A DNA stretch of 64,000 nucleotides from Odontesthes bonariensis (lineage: Eukaryota; Chordata; Actinopteri; Atheriniformes; Atherinopsidae), in contig NC_134519.1 in assembly GCF_027942865.1 (NCBI RefSeq), forward strand, positions 22,044,248 to 22,108,247, in the 5' to 3' direction. The notes under the pieces were generated by a model. That model made no database searches. It had not been told where the DNA came from and was given only the letters and a program-made list of their open reading frames with translations. A program made the position numbers and the translations under genes. Position 1 is the stretch's first letter. Every line of letters starts with the position of its first letter. Below, one piece after another: positions 11,720 through 23,849 of this stretch.

Positions 11720-13169
11720 ATTTGTCCATTGCTTGTTTATGGTTAAATATTAGCACAAAAATAAAACGAGTCTCTGGCAGGCGATGGATCTCTTCAGGAA
11801 AACAAGCTATACGTCTGTTGAAATTTTCCCAGAAGTGTAAAAAGCTTCGTGCCACACGTTCCACAGCGTAATAGTTTAACTAACTTCCTTATCAACACTG
11901 TCATGAGGTAAAAATCCAGCTCTGGAAGTTTTGTACCCTGTTATCAAACCTGGAAGTGAGTTAAATAGCGAGAGCCCTGCATGTGACATCATCAGGGGGA
12001 AGTCATGGGAAATATTCCTTTCAAACAGGTTACAGAACAGGTTCTGTATAAATGCCGAGATCAGCCGGAGTAAATAGGGAAGCTTGATTTGACGTAGTTT
12101 AATGTTGCTGCGCAGAGACTGTTATAGACACGAGCATTCTTTTAGCAGACTTTAATCACAACACAATACTCTGAACACGCTCTGCATCTGCTTGTTGCAA
12201 CACAGCTTTTAATCTGTTGTAGATACAGTGAGAGCTGGAAAGTACATTTACTCAAATGCTTACTCAGGGAATTGTGCCCTGCTTTGCACTCCATAGATTT
12301 ATTTAGCTTCTTTTGTTAACTATAACAGAAGTCTACGGAATAGATTATATCGCGTTCTTTTCAACAACAGTGACGGGCAGCTTATACACTGATGCTAATG
12401 TATACATAATCTAAATGTATGGTCTGTGGTATGTAGGTGAAAGAAAGCAAATGAATGGTTTTAATGTAACACTTCAATCATATTTCCCTACTAATGGCCT
12501 CATTCATATCAACTCACGCAGATTTTTAAAAGAAAGTGTGACACATTCTCCATGATCCAGCCTAAAATGTTGGATGTACTAAAATTTTTGTTTAATCCAG
12601 GCTTTTACATGCACAATGATGGTAACCATCATGGCCATTGCCAGACCCTACAATCATACAATGTACAATTTTTTTTGTCGAATATTTGCCTAAATTTGTG
12701 AGCTTCTTCAGCTGTGGGGTATGGTGAGCCAGGCTAGAGATTGGAGGAATTGAAAGGAGGGACCTAGTTCTTTGCACTGTCGCTCAAGCTGCAGCTGTTG
12801 GTTTGTTTGTTCTCAAAAGTGAAAAAGGACTGGTTTTGCACATAACGCCAAAGTTATTTTGGGCCACTGTTTGTGATTTATACTTCTGACTAAAGTGTTT
12901 GTTTCAGCGGCATTTATTCATTCATACTTAAAACCGAAAGGTTTTTATTTAAAGGTTTTTTTAGTCCGTTTTTGGGAGGGTTACAGACTTAATGCTTGAA
13001 AGTTGTTTATTACAAATAAAGTTAATGACATTTAAACTTCCTTTAGTTCATTTTATATTGTTTTCTTAGCTTTGTGAAAATAAACATGGTTATTTCAAAA
13101 AGGGTCAATTTCCTTTCAAATCTCACTTTTGATTCACATATAATCAGACGTTTTAGATTTGGTCTGAGG
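11720..13169. other. Gene-free stretch
   Basis: No exon, RNA gene or repeat that I can support. Composition is AT-rich and unremarkable. Confidence 0.4.
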
Positions 13170-13313
13170 TTCAGTGTCAGATTTTATCAGGAGTTTGGTG
13201 TCAGATTTTATCAGGTGTTCAGTTTCGGAATTGATCAGTCGTTCAGTGTCAGATTTTATCAGGAGTTTGGTTTCAGATTATATCAGGTGTTCAGTTTCAA
13301 ATTGAATCAGATG
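13170..13313 (+). repeat. 24-bp minisatellite, six copies in two 72-bp higher-order units
   Basis: Six consecutive 24-base units start at 13170, 13194, 13218, 13242, 13266 and 13290. Units 1 and 4 are identical, 2 and 5 are near-identical, and 3 and 6 are similar, so the array grew by duplicating a 72-base block. Because 24 is a multiple of three, an open frame at 13074-13409 runs through it as eight-residue repeats (FSVRFYQE and variants). There is no splice context, signal or homology to suggest it is translated. Confidence 0.9.
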
Positions 13314-16300
13314 TCCAGTTTACCCGCAGCTGGTGCAACTTGCCGCCTGGCTCGTTTCAACTTATCCTGTACTTGGGGCAAATTGAGCCACGGGAAAACG
13401 TTGTTCTAGAAGCCATATTTTAATCTATAATAAACATCCTTAATTTGGTCAGATGCTTTCACTGAACTCACGTTCTATTTTCCTATAACTTTTAAAATGA
13501 CCCCCTGCACCAGTCAGCTGCACATGGCGCGCCTTGCAGCGTGAAATTCTCTCTGGGAGCGTTTAACTTGGCCAAATATACATTCGAGGTGCAGTGAAGG
13601 TCTGTGGAGCGAATCGTGCGCGATAGTGTGCACGTCGGCCCATGTGGTATTTCAGTGTGAAAGCAGACGTTGCAGGTGCAGAGCATCTTTGACTGCAGCA
13701 CGATAACAAGGCACAATCACAAAAGTAGCAAACCACAAGCTGAACTCAAAGGTGACGTTGATGGATTGTCAATATTGAGTCTCTGGCACAGCCTGGCCTA
13801 GTTGAGCTGCTTGCCCACTTGCAAGATAAAGTAATAATTTCAAAAGTTGTCAGCCAGCTCCATGACACGACACGACAAGTTAATATTCAATTAGAACAAT
13901 TTTATAAACCGACCAGAGAGATATTCAAAAGGCAAGGCCGGTCTTTGTTTCGCCCACATCCACTGCAAGAGATTCCACAATGATTTGACATTTCCGGGTG
14001 TTGAAATAATGTTGCAAATTATATTTATTGAGTGAGGGAATTTCCTGCTCCACCTCCTCTTTTGGCTTGAGACCACATCCCAGAAAGGAACCTGAACAGA
14101 TGCACAAACCACAGTGACACAGAAGATCATTTCTATTGGGCCAAAACATTTATCAGTCTTCATATGTGTCATTTTTCCCCCCTAAAGTTTGACACCCCAA
14201 GCTTTTTTGTTGCGCATTTTATACACAAGTAGGCCACAATGCAAAAAAGAGTGTGTGTGTGTGTGTGTAGGAGCTTTATTTCTAGAAATGATCCTGGTCT
14301 CCATCAGAAAAACTATGAAGTCATCGCTTATTTTTATAAGCTTGAGACAAGACTCAGTAACACCCAGACACAGTCTGTGACCACGATGGAAAAATGATGA
14401 AACAGCAGCACAAGAAGGGATGAATGTTGTACTAACTAACCACAACACTAACCCCTTAATGTCAGTTAAACAGTAACACCTGTAAAATGTGCCAACAGAA
14501 ATAGGTGACAGTAAAGCGGCCCGCAGGCCACGACCAGACCGCAAAGAACATCTGCAGAGGACGAACAAAAATTTAAACGCAGTGGATTTCTGAATGAATG
14601 AAGTTTAGTTAAAATCTTTACTTTTAAAAAAAGATCATAATTTAGATAAAAAATAAACAGAAAATGATTTAAAAGAGAGACGTACAAAAAAAAAATCAGT
14701 CTTTACAGTTGCTGAATAAGTGGTGACAGTTGACAGTTGAAGTTTGAATAAAATATGAAACCAACATACTACTGTGATAATGCTAATTTACAAGCGATTG
14801 TAAACCTTTGGGGGGTGTTTGAGCCACTAATTGGTAAATACAACTGTTCGTTATTTATAATAAGGTGAAAAAATTCTGTTCTTTGACATTTCGACAGTTT
14901 TGTTGTTGTGTGGTTTAAATTTATGCAGCAATTTAAACAAACAGGACAAAAGTCAGAGGTACAAAAGGACAGTTCTTTGAAAGGAGATAAAAATTCAAGC
15001 AAATTGTGTGAGACCAAGAGGGGTTTAAAAAAATGTAGAATAATATACTGAGAAAAGAAATTACTTCAATACGGCGGTTTGGTTTGGTTTGGTTTCTGGA
15101 AACTATTTAGTGAATTCCACACTAATTATAGACTGAAGCCATGTGAATAACTCAACACTAGGTGGAGGTAGCATCACTTCAAAGTGCTGTGAAATAACAA
15201 ATCAGACGTGCAGCTGCAGAGCTGTTGAACGTGTGAAAATGTTTTGTCACAGTTAACTTCACAATGTGGACCCTTATCTGAATTCCCACCCTCTTTCCCT
15301 CGCTTTCAAACACTTGCACTGCTAAGGCTCTCGCATTGGAAGTAACATATTTGATATGTAACTTACTCATTTCAATCGGATTCTCACATTCATTTCCATA
15401 AAAATGTATTTTTTTCATAAACGACCCATCTCAAGCATCAGCTGTGGCTGTTGGCAGCACCAACAAAGCTTCGTAAACTTGGCATTTTCTCCCGTCCTAT
15501 AAATCTATCTCAAATGACAGTCCGAAGTGACGCTCGCAGTCGCTGTTACATCACTTCCACTCTTCTGCACCACTGCACAGAGTGCTTTTCTATGAATAAT
15601 ACAGAGAGACTTGGGAGAGGGGGACATGGACAGGGGGCTGGGTTACTAAATGACAGAAGGAGTGCATTAGTTTGAAAAAAAGAGACAACTGAGAGAAGGA
15701 CGTGTAGAGATACTTTCACTGAAATTTCACTCGATGTGAGCTAGTTGTGCAATCCAAATAATAAGCAAATAATCCACACTGGACACAGATAAATTGGTCT
15801 GTATTCATCTTTATTGAGTGACTGATAATATTTTGCATCATGTGTCAAGATTCCTTTGGAATGAAAGGATTTCCCCACAATCACATTACAATAATGTGAG
15901 TTGTGTGTTTATCTTGTATGAATAACCGATACCGGACAGGTTTTTAGGGAGCTGAAACTAAATGGTTACAATGAGAAATGGTAGCAGGGTGGCCAGTCCC
16001 AGAATGCGAGAGAAGACAAGGTTATAGATGGCTTTTTCCCATGAGAGAACTGGCTTTAGTATAGAAGGAAAATAACATATTGCACCATGAGATCAGGAGA
16101 CAGGTCCTCTATCACAGTGTATGTGCACCAACACACACACACACACACACAAAATAAGGGCAGGCAGGAAACCAGACAGCCTCTCATGAAACTCGCACAC
16201 AGATAATGAGACCTCCACAGTCAGAAAGGTGGAAACAATCTTCTTTTTGCGATTTGAAAACTGCTTTTATGCAACAATATTTGCAGCAACACCAGGAGGA

Positions 16301-16700
16301 ATATTGTGGGAGACACACTAAAAAAAAAACAGATAATCATTTTTCTTGAGCTGTAATCCTTCTACCTTTTTTGTTCCTTTGTCCTCCCTTACTGCCAACC
16401 TGTCTTTCCTCCCAGCACAGACACACAGTTAACTGAGCTCAGTATATAATTAGACAAACAAAAAAGAGAGGGATGAAACATCTAGAGGAGAAGAGACTCC
16501 AAATGATTACACATTCACCCCGCTTCCTTCCCCCTTGCTGCACACATAACCATCAATTAGAGGAGAGGAGGATCAGAAAGCAAGCAGCCAGAAATCTATT
16601 TGCGTGTCTATCTTTCTCTTCCCTTTACACTCCCAGCACTGGGGAGGAAGAGAGGAGAAAATAGAAGTGAAAAACAAGAAGTATATAAATAAAGAAATCA
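13314..16700. other. Gene-free stretch with simple repeats
   Basis: Contains a short (GT) run at 14251-14268, a GGTTT triplet repeat near 15076-15096 and a (CA) run at 16131-16150. Several open frames of 60-130 codons run across it on both strands, with no homology, no coding signature and no consistent splice sites. Confidence 0.4.
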
Positions 16701-17270
16701 GAGTGCTTCACATCCGGTCGGCTGATTGGCTGAGACGCGAGTCAGGCAGATCTGGGCCACAGTTGCACTCATTGTTCAGTGAGCTTTTCTACACAGTCCA
16801 ACCCAGCGACAGCAATGAATGTTGATTGTGACCTTTGGTCTTTGGGTACAGTGGGAACAGAGTGGCGCTTATGTGCACGTATGCGTGCGGCGTGTCTCTG
16901 CACTCGCATGCGGCGCCCACTTGTCCTTTTGGTTCTATTTTTTTCCCTTTTTCTTTTGCCTATTCCTGACGTAGTCAGAGCAAGCCGCGGGGCACAGTCA
17001 ACGGTCGATGGTTTTTATGCGATTCATACCAAACTCACCGACAGCGTTGAATGTTCACCGAAGCAGGCGGGACGGCAGCTGGAACTGTGAGCTGAGCTGA
17101 CAAGAGAAGGCAGGGCGCAGAGGAGGGAGGACAGACAGTCAGACAGGCGAGGGACGGAGACGTCGCTCAAACCACAGAGGTCAGGTTGCACAACAAGGGG
17201 ACGTAATGACACAAGACAGTGGCAGAGTGACTGTTCTGTCTGCAGGGCAATGACAGCTTTGATCATTTTA
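16701..17270. other. CpG-richer patch, possible unannotated promoter or CNE
   Basis: Contains CCAAT-type (ATTGG) and GC-rich words (16711-16740, 16870-16920 and 16980-17180) that stand out from the AT-rich surroundings. It could be a promoter of a non-coding transcript or a conserved element. No open frame here resembles a known protein. Confidence 0.25.
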
Positions 17271-20200
17271 TACACAAAAAGAATAACTAGGTATGCTTAA
17301 GCCTAAACATAAATGGCGAGGATCTGCTTTATTCTATAACTACTGTCTCATTAAACACAGGAACTTGTAGTTTCTCATCTTCAGATGAAAACAGGCCGTA
17401 ACAGCGTCTGAAACACACACGAATAGGAGGTTGTTAGCACAAATACTCCACACTATTCTTGTCTTCCAAAAGAATCTTTCAAAATTGCAAACAAAATCAC
17501 AAAGAGACAAGAATGATTTTTTCTTCTCTTTTTTGTATGGTGATAAATTCGGCTTCCTTTAATCTGTCTGAGATTTCAGCGAGTATGGTAGTTGAAAAAT
17601 AAATTCTAAAACACTGATTAACAGCGTGGCCCAACTACTCAAAATATTCTGTCATTCTTTTCATTCTGACTTTTTCTTTAGTGCCTCTGATAACATTTAA
17701 AATTACCCATCTTGGTTGCGGAAACATTTCCGGGGACAACATCTAACTCATATGCATTGTTTTGTATTGGATCTACAATCTCTGAGACAAATATGTCCAA
17801 ATCCTGACAATCCCATCAACCCCCACCACCACTCTGCTTTGATACTGCTCAGTTTAACATTACTGGGCCATCTTCAAGTCTGCCGCAACTCTCATGGACA
17901 TCAAGTCCAGAGAACAATGCTGACGCCCTACTGTGCAGCACAGCTTCTTCCAGACCCCCTCCGCTGCGCAGCGTAGCTATGAGCTCCCATTGTCAGAGGC
18001 TGGCCAAAGCGGGGGGAACAACCAGCGGCAGTGTCACTGGGCTGCTGGCTGCTAAGCAAGCAAGGGCTGACGTCAGAATGACAAACACTGATCTATGGTC
18101 ATCCATCGCCCCGCTTCATTGGCTTGGGGTGCTGATGTCATTGTGCAAGCTATACCGCATCCATTACTCTGCCGGGACAGGGAGGCCAACATCAAGCCTG
18201 CATGATAAGACACTGGCTACAATGGATGAGTAATGTGTCACATTATTGCAGCCGTTATTTAGAAGGTCATAAAACAGACAAAATGGTTTTTGTCTCGTGG
18301 ATATGCCGGATCTTTAAATTATTGCAGCTGCATTCCCTCGTGACAAGCTTTCCTCTATGAATATGCAACAGTGCACACACTGTTTTTTACAATCGGACTG
18401 AGAGAAATGCATTGGGATTTTCCAATAATGTCATGTTATATTCAAAGTAGCCTAATAAACTACCGCTGAAAATATTGGTGTGAGGGTGGAGCACAGCATC
18501 CTCAGTAAAGTCACTATATTCATATGCCATTCTACACCTTCCCTTCTCCATCACAGTCCCAAATACACACACACACACTTGTACCTCACCCCACAATGAG
18601 ACATAAAATGAAAAATAAGCTGAGGGTCGAGAGAGAGGAGAAAAGGGGGCTTTGCCATGGCAACCCTGGTGTCAGCCAGCCATTTCTTCTTAATCCCCCC
18701 AGTTCAATGTCGCGCCCTCTGAGGGGACCCCCTCTCTACAGCTGAATATTTCTTTTGTGTTCAGAGGCTCTGTGTGTATACATGTGTGTGTATGTGTGCG
18801 GGAGGGAGCTCTCACTAAAGGGGGAGGGTTACAGGGTTGAGGTTGTGTGTGTGTGTGTGTGTGGGGGGGGGGGGGGGCAAGCTGCAGGCCAAGGAGTCTC
18901 AACATTACACCAGGGTTACCGACCAGAGATCAAACTAACACACACATATTTATCTACTCATACACACATACATTTAAATGCTATATTGATGGAGGGAGAT
19001 AATCTTTTAAAATAACAGATAATTGCACCATATGGCAAACAGCCGGGCCTTTCCTCCACAAGCCTGTCGCCACTTCTTTTTTTTTTTTCTGCTCGGAAAC
19101 TCTCATGGCGTCTCGCTCTTGCCTGAGCAGGCCACTCCACATTACCGACAAAAGCGGTTTTAGAGGAGTGGGTGGGGAGAGGCGTCAGCTGCTAGACAAA
19201 ATAAAAAGGCCTCTATTTGTTCCTGACAATAAACGTCCCCATCTTTAGAGCTCCTCCACAGCTGCAGCCGGATAGGCTTTCATTTCTAACTGCAGACTAA
19301 TAGAGACAGCAGCGTCTCCTTCCTCTACTGTAAGCGGATTTATTGAGCAGGATAAAAAAAACAAACAGGCGCTTTACGGTCAACTTTCTGAGAAGCCACT
19401 CCACCGAGGAAGAGTAGAAAAGAATGTGACATATAGTGAATAAGAGAGTTATCTATGAAGATGTTTTTATGATGTTGAGCAGGATACCTGATAGAATTGA
19501 TCTTCATTAAGTCATGGAAAGTGTGTGTGAAAGCCTAGAAAGAAAACAAAAGCAGAAGTAAGTTAGAGGCAGAGCACACACTGAATGTTGATTCTATCAG
19601 AAAGAACATAAAAATCCAAATTTTTCTCAGGGAATCTAACCACGGTTCATTTGATTTTCACTAAGAAGGTTCCTCATCAAAAGACAATTAATGCCCAGTG
19701 CATGCCCCGGAAATCCCAAAACGCACTTCCCTTGAGACTGAGTGATGGAAGCTGGCAGCGGAAGTGCCAGCAGTGTGTCTCTGGGGTGGTCTAATGTGGC
19801 CGTGGGTGAGGCTTTAATGTAGCTGCATGTCCACTCCAGTGTATACTGTATGTTCACTCATAATGACTAACAGACCTGCAGTCTGCCTGTAGGGGCCTCA
19901 CATGCTGCTCTATGCCTACACATGCATATGCTCCATTTTAATAGCAGCCATCAGCCTTTATTTGAAGTGTGCTGTGGTACTCACAAAAAACTGAACCTGG
20001 ATTTTTCATAAGGAAGGAAAAATGCAAGAGTTGAGTTTCTCCACTACCCTTGATGGATTAATCATTGACCCTTGAGGGCTGATTATATAAACTAAGCATA
20101 AATCAGTTTAAAATATGGACAGTAATTACAGCTGAGCTGTTTTGTGGTAGCTCTTTCTTTACCATATATAGATCCGGGGTTTGCAAAACATCTGGTTGGG

Positions 20201-20600
20201 TTATTGTATGTGCCATAGGCTACAGACATAGTTTAGAAAATATATTGCCGAGTAAACCTGGAGAGAGCATTCGAACTCACATCTCCACGTCTTGCAGCTT
20301 CGAACTAACTTATGTCTGTCTCAGCTCCTCGTTTTATACAGCATTTCTGGTATTGGACCCTAAAGCATTAGAATCAAAAGAAAATAATATTCTCCCTCCT
20401 CTCTTCCTGTCTAAACTATCACTACATCAGTTAAATCCGATTTAACAAGCATTAGAAAACGGTTAAAAGCAATCCGTGCCATTCTAGTCTATCAGAGAGC
20501 AAAGGGCACATTGTAACACAAGGTGCAGAGTGTGTTCAACAAGTGCAAAGACATGAAGCAAAAAGGCACCGAGTTAGTGCCCTGGGACTGATTGGCAGGG
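17271..20600. other. Gene-free stretch with CNE-like blocks and a GT/G tract
   Basis: Sequence around 17980-18240 and 19020-19330 is of balanced composition and free of repeats, as conserved non-coding DNA often is; conservation itself cannot be judged here. A (GT)n tract at 18844-18862 runs directly into 15 G at 18863-18877. No supported exon. Confidence 0.35.
18844..18877 (+). repeat. (GT)n followed by 15 G
   Basis: A GT microsatellite that runs straight into an uninterrupted G tract. Confidence 0.9.
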
Positions 20601-20602
20601 TG

Positions 20603-20626
20603 GGGTCACTGGGTGACCCTTGACCT
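20603..20626 (+). promoter_or_regulatory. Nuclear-receptor site: inverted repeat overlapping a DR1
   Basis: GGGTCAC-TGG-GTGACCC (20603-20619) is a perfect inverted repeat, and its right half overlaps TGACCC-T-TGACCT (20614-20626). On the minus strand the latter is AGGTCA-A-GGGTCA, a DR1 as bound by HNF4, COUP-TF or PPAR:RXR. The match is seen in sequence; binding and target gene are inferred. Confidence 0.5.
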
Positions 20627-20639
20627 TTTTAACCTTAAG

Positions 20640-23290
20640 GAATGTTGCCACGCTGGTGCGTGTATTGTTCCAGCCTCCCCGAGGCCAGCCGAGCCAAGCG
20701 TCACATGAATGTGAGCGATGAATGTTCCTGAGGGTCTCTTTTCACCCCCCCCAAAAAATCTCCTCTTTCTTCTTCTAATCCTTTCTTTTCTGCTCTTCAT
20801 CCCTAAAACTTCAGCAAACAAAAGATATCAACAGGTCTAAGAGTGGGTTGCAGTTGATGGCCTGAGTGCACATGCACGCAGAGAAGGCCCCAAAAACACT
20901 GGTGTCAGGCCCACCCTCCACACAGACCCAAATGGCCAAGGAAGATGCAGTAAAACAGTCCTTCTGCAAATCAAACAACCAAGTTTTGTTTTCTTATTGG
21001 TCCAAATCTGTCAGATCTGTGCATCTTCAGGTGGACTGACAGTCTGGCTCTGGAGGAAGTCGCCAGCAGTATAAGGAATCTGACGGATGAGAAAGTCAGA
21101 CAGACAATTACTGGCCAGGTACGTTCTTTATACCCACCTAGGGCTGGTCAGAGGAAATAGGGGAATTTATGATGTCATAAAAAAGTGCCAGCAGAGAGGT
21201 GCCTGAGAACAGGTTGTCTCTGGAGCTCCAGCCATAAAAGACTCCCGCGGCTTCCGCTCCCCCCCCCAACACGACTACCACCCGAGATGATGACAGAAGA
21301 CTGAGCAGCAGTGGGTTAGAGCGGGCAGAGATAAACAGCAGAGACACAGAGAACACACGTGAATGTGGAAAGTTAGACTCACCGAACACATGCAATCATG
21401 TGGGTAAACGTCGGTTTAGAGCGCACTGATACAATCGCAATCTTACTTTAATAGTTCCATTATGTAGTGAATTATTTTAGTTCTCAACATTTAAGTGGAA
21501 AAAAACACAAATGTAGGTTCTCTGATCAGACAATAAAACTTTATGCATTGTGTTGCACAGTACATTAATATATCCTGTGAGAAGTCGGAGTCAGTGCCAC
21601 CTAAACTAGTAGAATGTTTAGATATTTACTTACATTTCACATTTGAAAATTTTCTTTTGAATAGTTTTGTTGACTCAAATTTTTCTGCAATGAATGAGTT
21701 GCCTCTATTCGTTGTTTTAAATGCTAAGTTGTTATACCGCAGACTGTTCCAGCATCATTTACATCATTGAAAGACTTATTTTCTTACTTTGTCTCCCTCA
21801 ATTTACAATCCTGTACTTACAGTTTAAACACATACAAACCTCAAACAGGAAAAGTCTCTAAGAAGTGCAGCACTATCTGTCTGATCAGACTAAGCAGGTG
21901 TGGCAAACAGAAAGCTGATATTCATTCTGTGTACAGAACTCCCTTTCCTCGCTACATCCATACATTATCACACCTATACTGTACGTACAATCACAGCACT
22001 GGTCCTTCTACAAAAAAGATGGAGACACACTCACAGTGTCTGTGCTTGTTAAAAGAAGGAAGAGAGAAGGTGGTTATTTGCTCTACAGCCTCACTAAGGA
22101 GGTTTCCCATTGTAAACAGGAGTGGCGGCACAGCCCCGTTTCCTTTCATCCCTCTCCTTGAGGCACGCTGCCTTTGTTTCACAGAGGACAGAACAGCCAG
22201 CCTCCCGGCTACGCTACACCGGTCAAATACCTGGGAACTACCACTGGCCTAGTGGGAAAAACAACAAGAGGAGGAGGAAGAGCGACAGATAGAGAGGAGG
22301 GGGGATAAGGTGTGAGTGCAAGGCGGAGGCATTACCAGCTAAGGAAGACTAAATCTGAAATAAAACAGGTTTTTAAAACTGTGAACAGGTGGTACCAACT
22401 AGTACATGACAGAGATGGTCAACTTGTTTATGAAAACATTTTTTATAAGCAATAAATTACCCCTTTGTTTCTGTTTCTCTTTCCTTTTAAAGTTTTTCTT
22501 GTTATGAAAGAACTGTGGAACCATAGGAACTCTGAGGTTAGTCTTTTTCTCCCCCCTTCTTTCTGTGCTATGCTTTCATGCCTGCTCAGCAGAATGAAGG
22601 GAGTTCCTGTGCACAAGGAAACGTATAGGGGTGAAGTGAGTTTAAGTCCTTCCTAACCCCGGCCACGGCCGGCTGAATGTAAAGCTGTACGTTCCAGTCC
22701 ACGCGGCCTGCCTCGGCAACCAGACCTCACTGTCACACCTCATAAAGCAAAGCTCAAGCAGCAGGGTTGAGTTTAAAGCCAAGGGGGGGGGGGGGGGGGG
22801 GGATCAGGCAACATAAGGACAAATACGGAGGAAAATAAAACTGCACTCCTTCAAAAACCTATAGAGAGAAGAGTGAAAAGCTGTCGACAAAGGCTCTTTA
22901 GCTGAAACTCTGATGGCACGTCTTTCCGGTACGCTGAATACAAAAATATACACTGGGGGAAAAACTGCCGCAGAAAACACAAGAACGCGAAAATGCCTTG
23001 GAGGAATTGTTAAGGCCATAATCCTCAAGCCGCTCTTCTAATTTCTAGTTTTTGCTAAGCTGTCGAGAGGGAGGCAAGGACCCACAAGTTTATTTTCAAA
23101 CAGTCCACAAAGAATGCCTGTCATTTCCTGGCGTTCCCTACTTCCATATGAAAGCCCCCTTTCCTTTAGGAACAATGGGAAAGATTCCAAAATTTCCACG
23201 GGGAGTTTCTTGCACATTGACACAATAAGAGAGTATGTTGTGACAGAGGCAAAACAGGCTGTTCTCTCAGCTATGACCAGATCCTGGCTA
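20640..23290. other. Gene-free stretch
   Basis: Holds an uninterrupted run of 20 G at 22783-22802 and otherwise unremarkable sequence. The 161-codon plus-strand open frame at 21767-22252 has no recognisable domain and no splice or promoter context. Confidence 0.35.
22783..22802 (+). repeat. Run of 20 G
   Basis: Uninterrupted poly-G; it may be a G-quadruplex former or of uncertain true length because such runs are hard to sequence. Confidence 0.9.
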
Positions 23291-23295
23291 TTTTG

Positions 23296-23348
23296 TGTGT
23301 CACTATATTCTACGATTTACCTCGTAAATCGTAGAATATAGTGACACA
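23296..23348. repeat. Perfect palindrome, 25-base arms, 3-base loop
   Basis: Arms 23296-23320 and 23324-23348 are exact reverse complements around CTC. It would fold into a perfect hairpin as RNA or cruciform as DNA. The loop is too short for an ordinary microRNA precursor. Confidence 0.9.
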
Positions 23349-23788
23349 GCTGTAATGAGTGAAATCTCGTCCCCGGAATCGTATTGGTTTTCATACCTAT
23401 ATCTCCATTTTACTTTGCACCTCTAGATAAAGGTGGTTTAACCATTAGATACTTTGGTACATAAATGACTGACATAATTAATCATAGAAAACAAAGCTAA
23501 AACAAGCTTATTTCAGAACATAGGTGCTCTGTGTTTGATAAGTTTTCCTGAAAGTCTTAAACAGCTTTCTAACAAATACTTTATATATATCTATAGAGAT
23601 ATAAAGATTTATATATATATATACACACAGTCACACACACTCACCAAGAGGTTCTTAATGAACCAAAAAGAGTGCATTTGGTCCAAAAGTGGAAAGAGTT
23701 CAAATGTCATGTGCTTCTAAACGGGCCAATAGGCTCTCGAAAGCCACCTGGCTTGACCCAAACAGATCCGAGCCTTTGGCTAGACAAA

Positions 23789-23801
23789 GGGTCAGAGGTC
23801 A
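23789..23801 (+). promoter_or_regulatory. DR1 nuclear-receptor element
   Basis: GGGTCA-G-AGGTCA, two direct half-sites with one-base spacing. It lies inside a repeat-free block (about 23710-23880) that looks like a conserved element. HNF4, COUP-TF or RXR heterodimers would be the known binders. Confidence 0.5.
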
Positions 23802-23849
23802 ACCACTCATCTAGATAGGCAGAATGTCGCAAGGCCCGAGGCAGGGGCC

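Noticed and set aside
23296-23348. MicroRNA precursor
   Set aside because: The stem is perfectly paired with only a 3-base loop and no bulges, which does not fit a normal Drosha/Dicer substrate.
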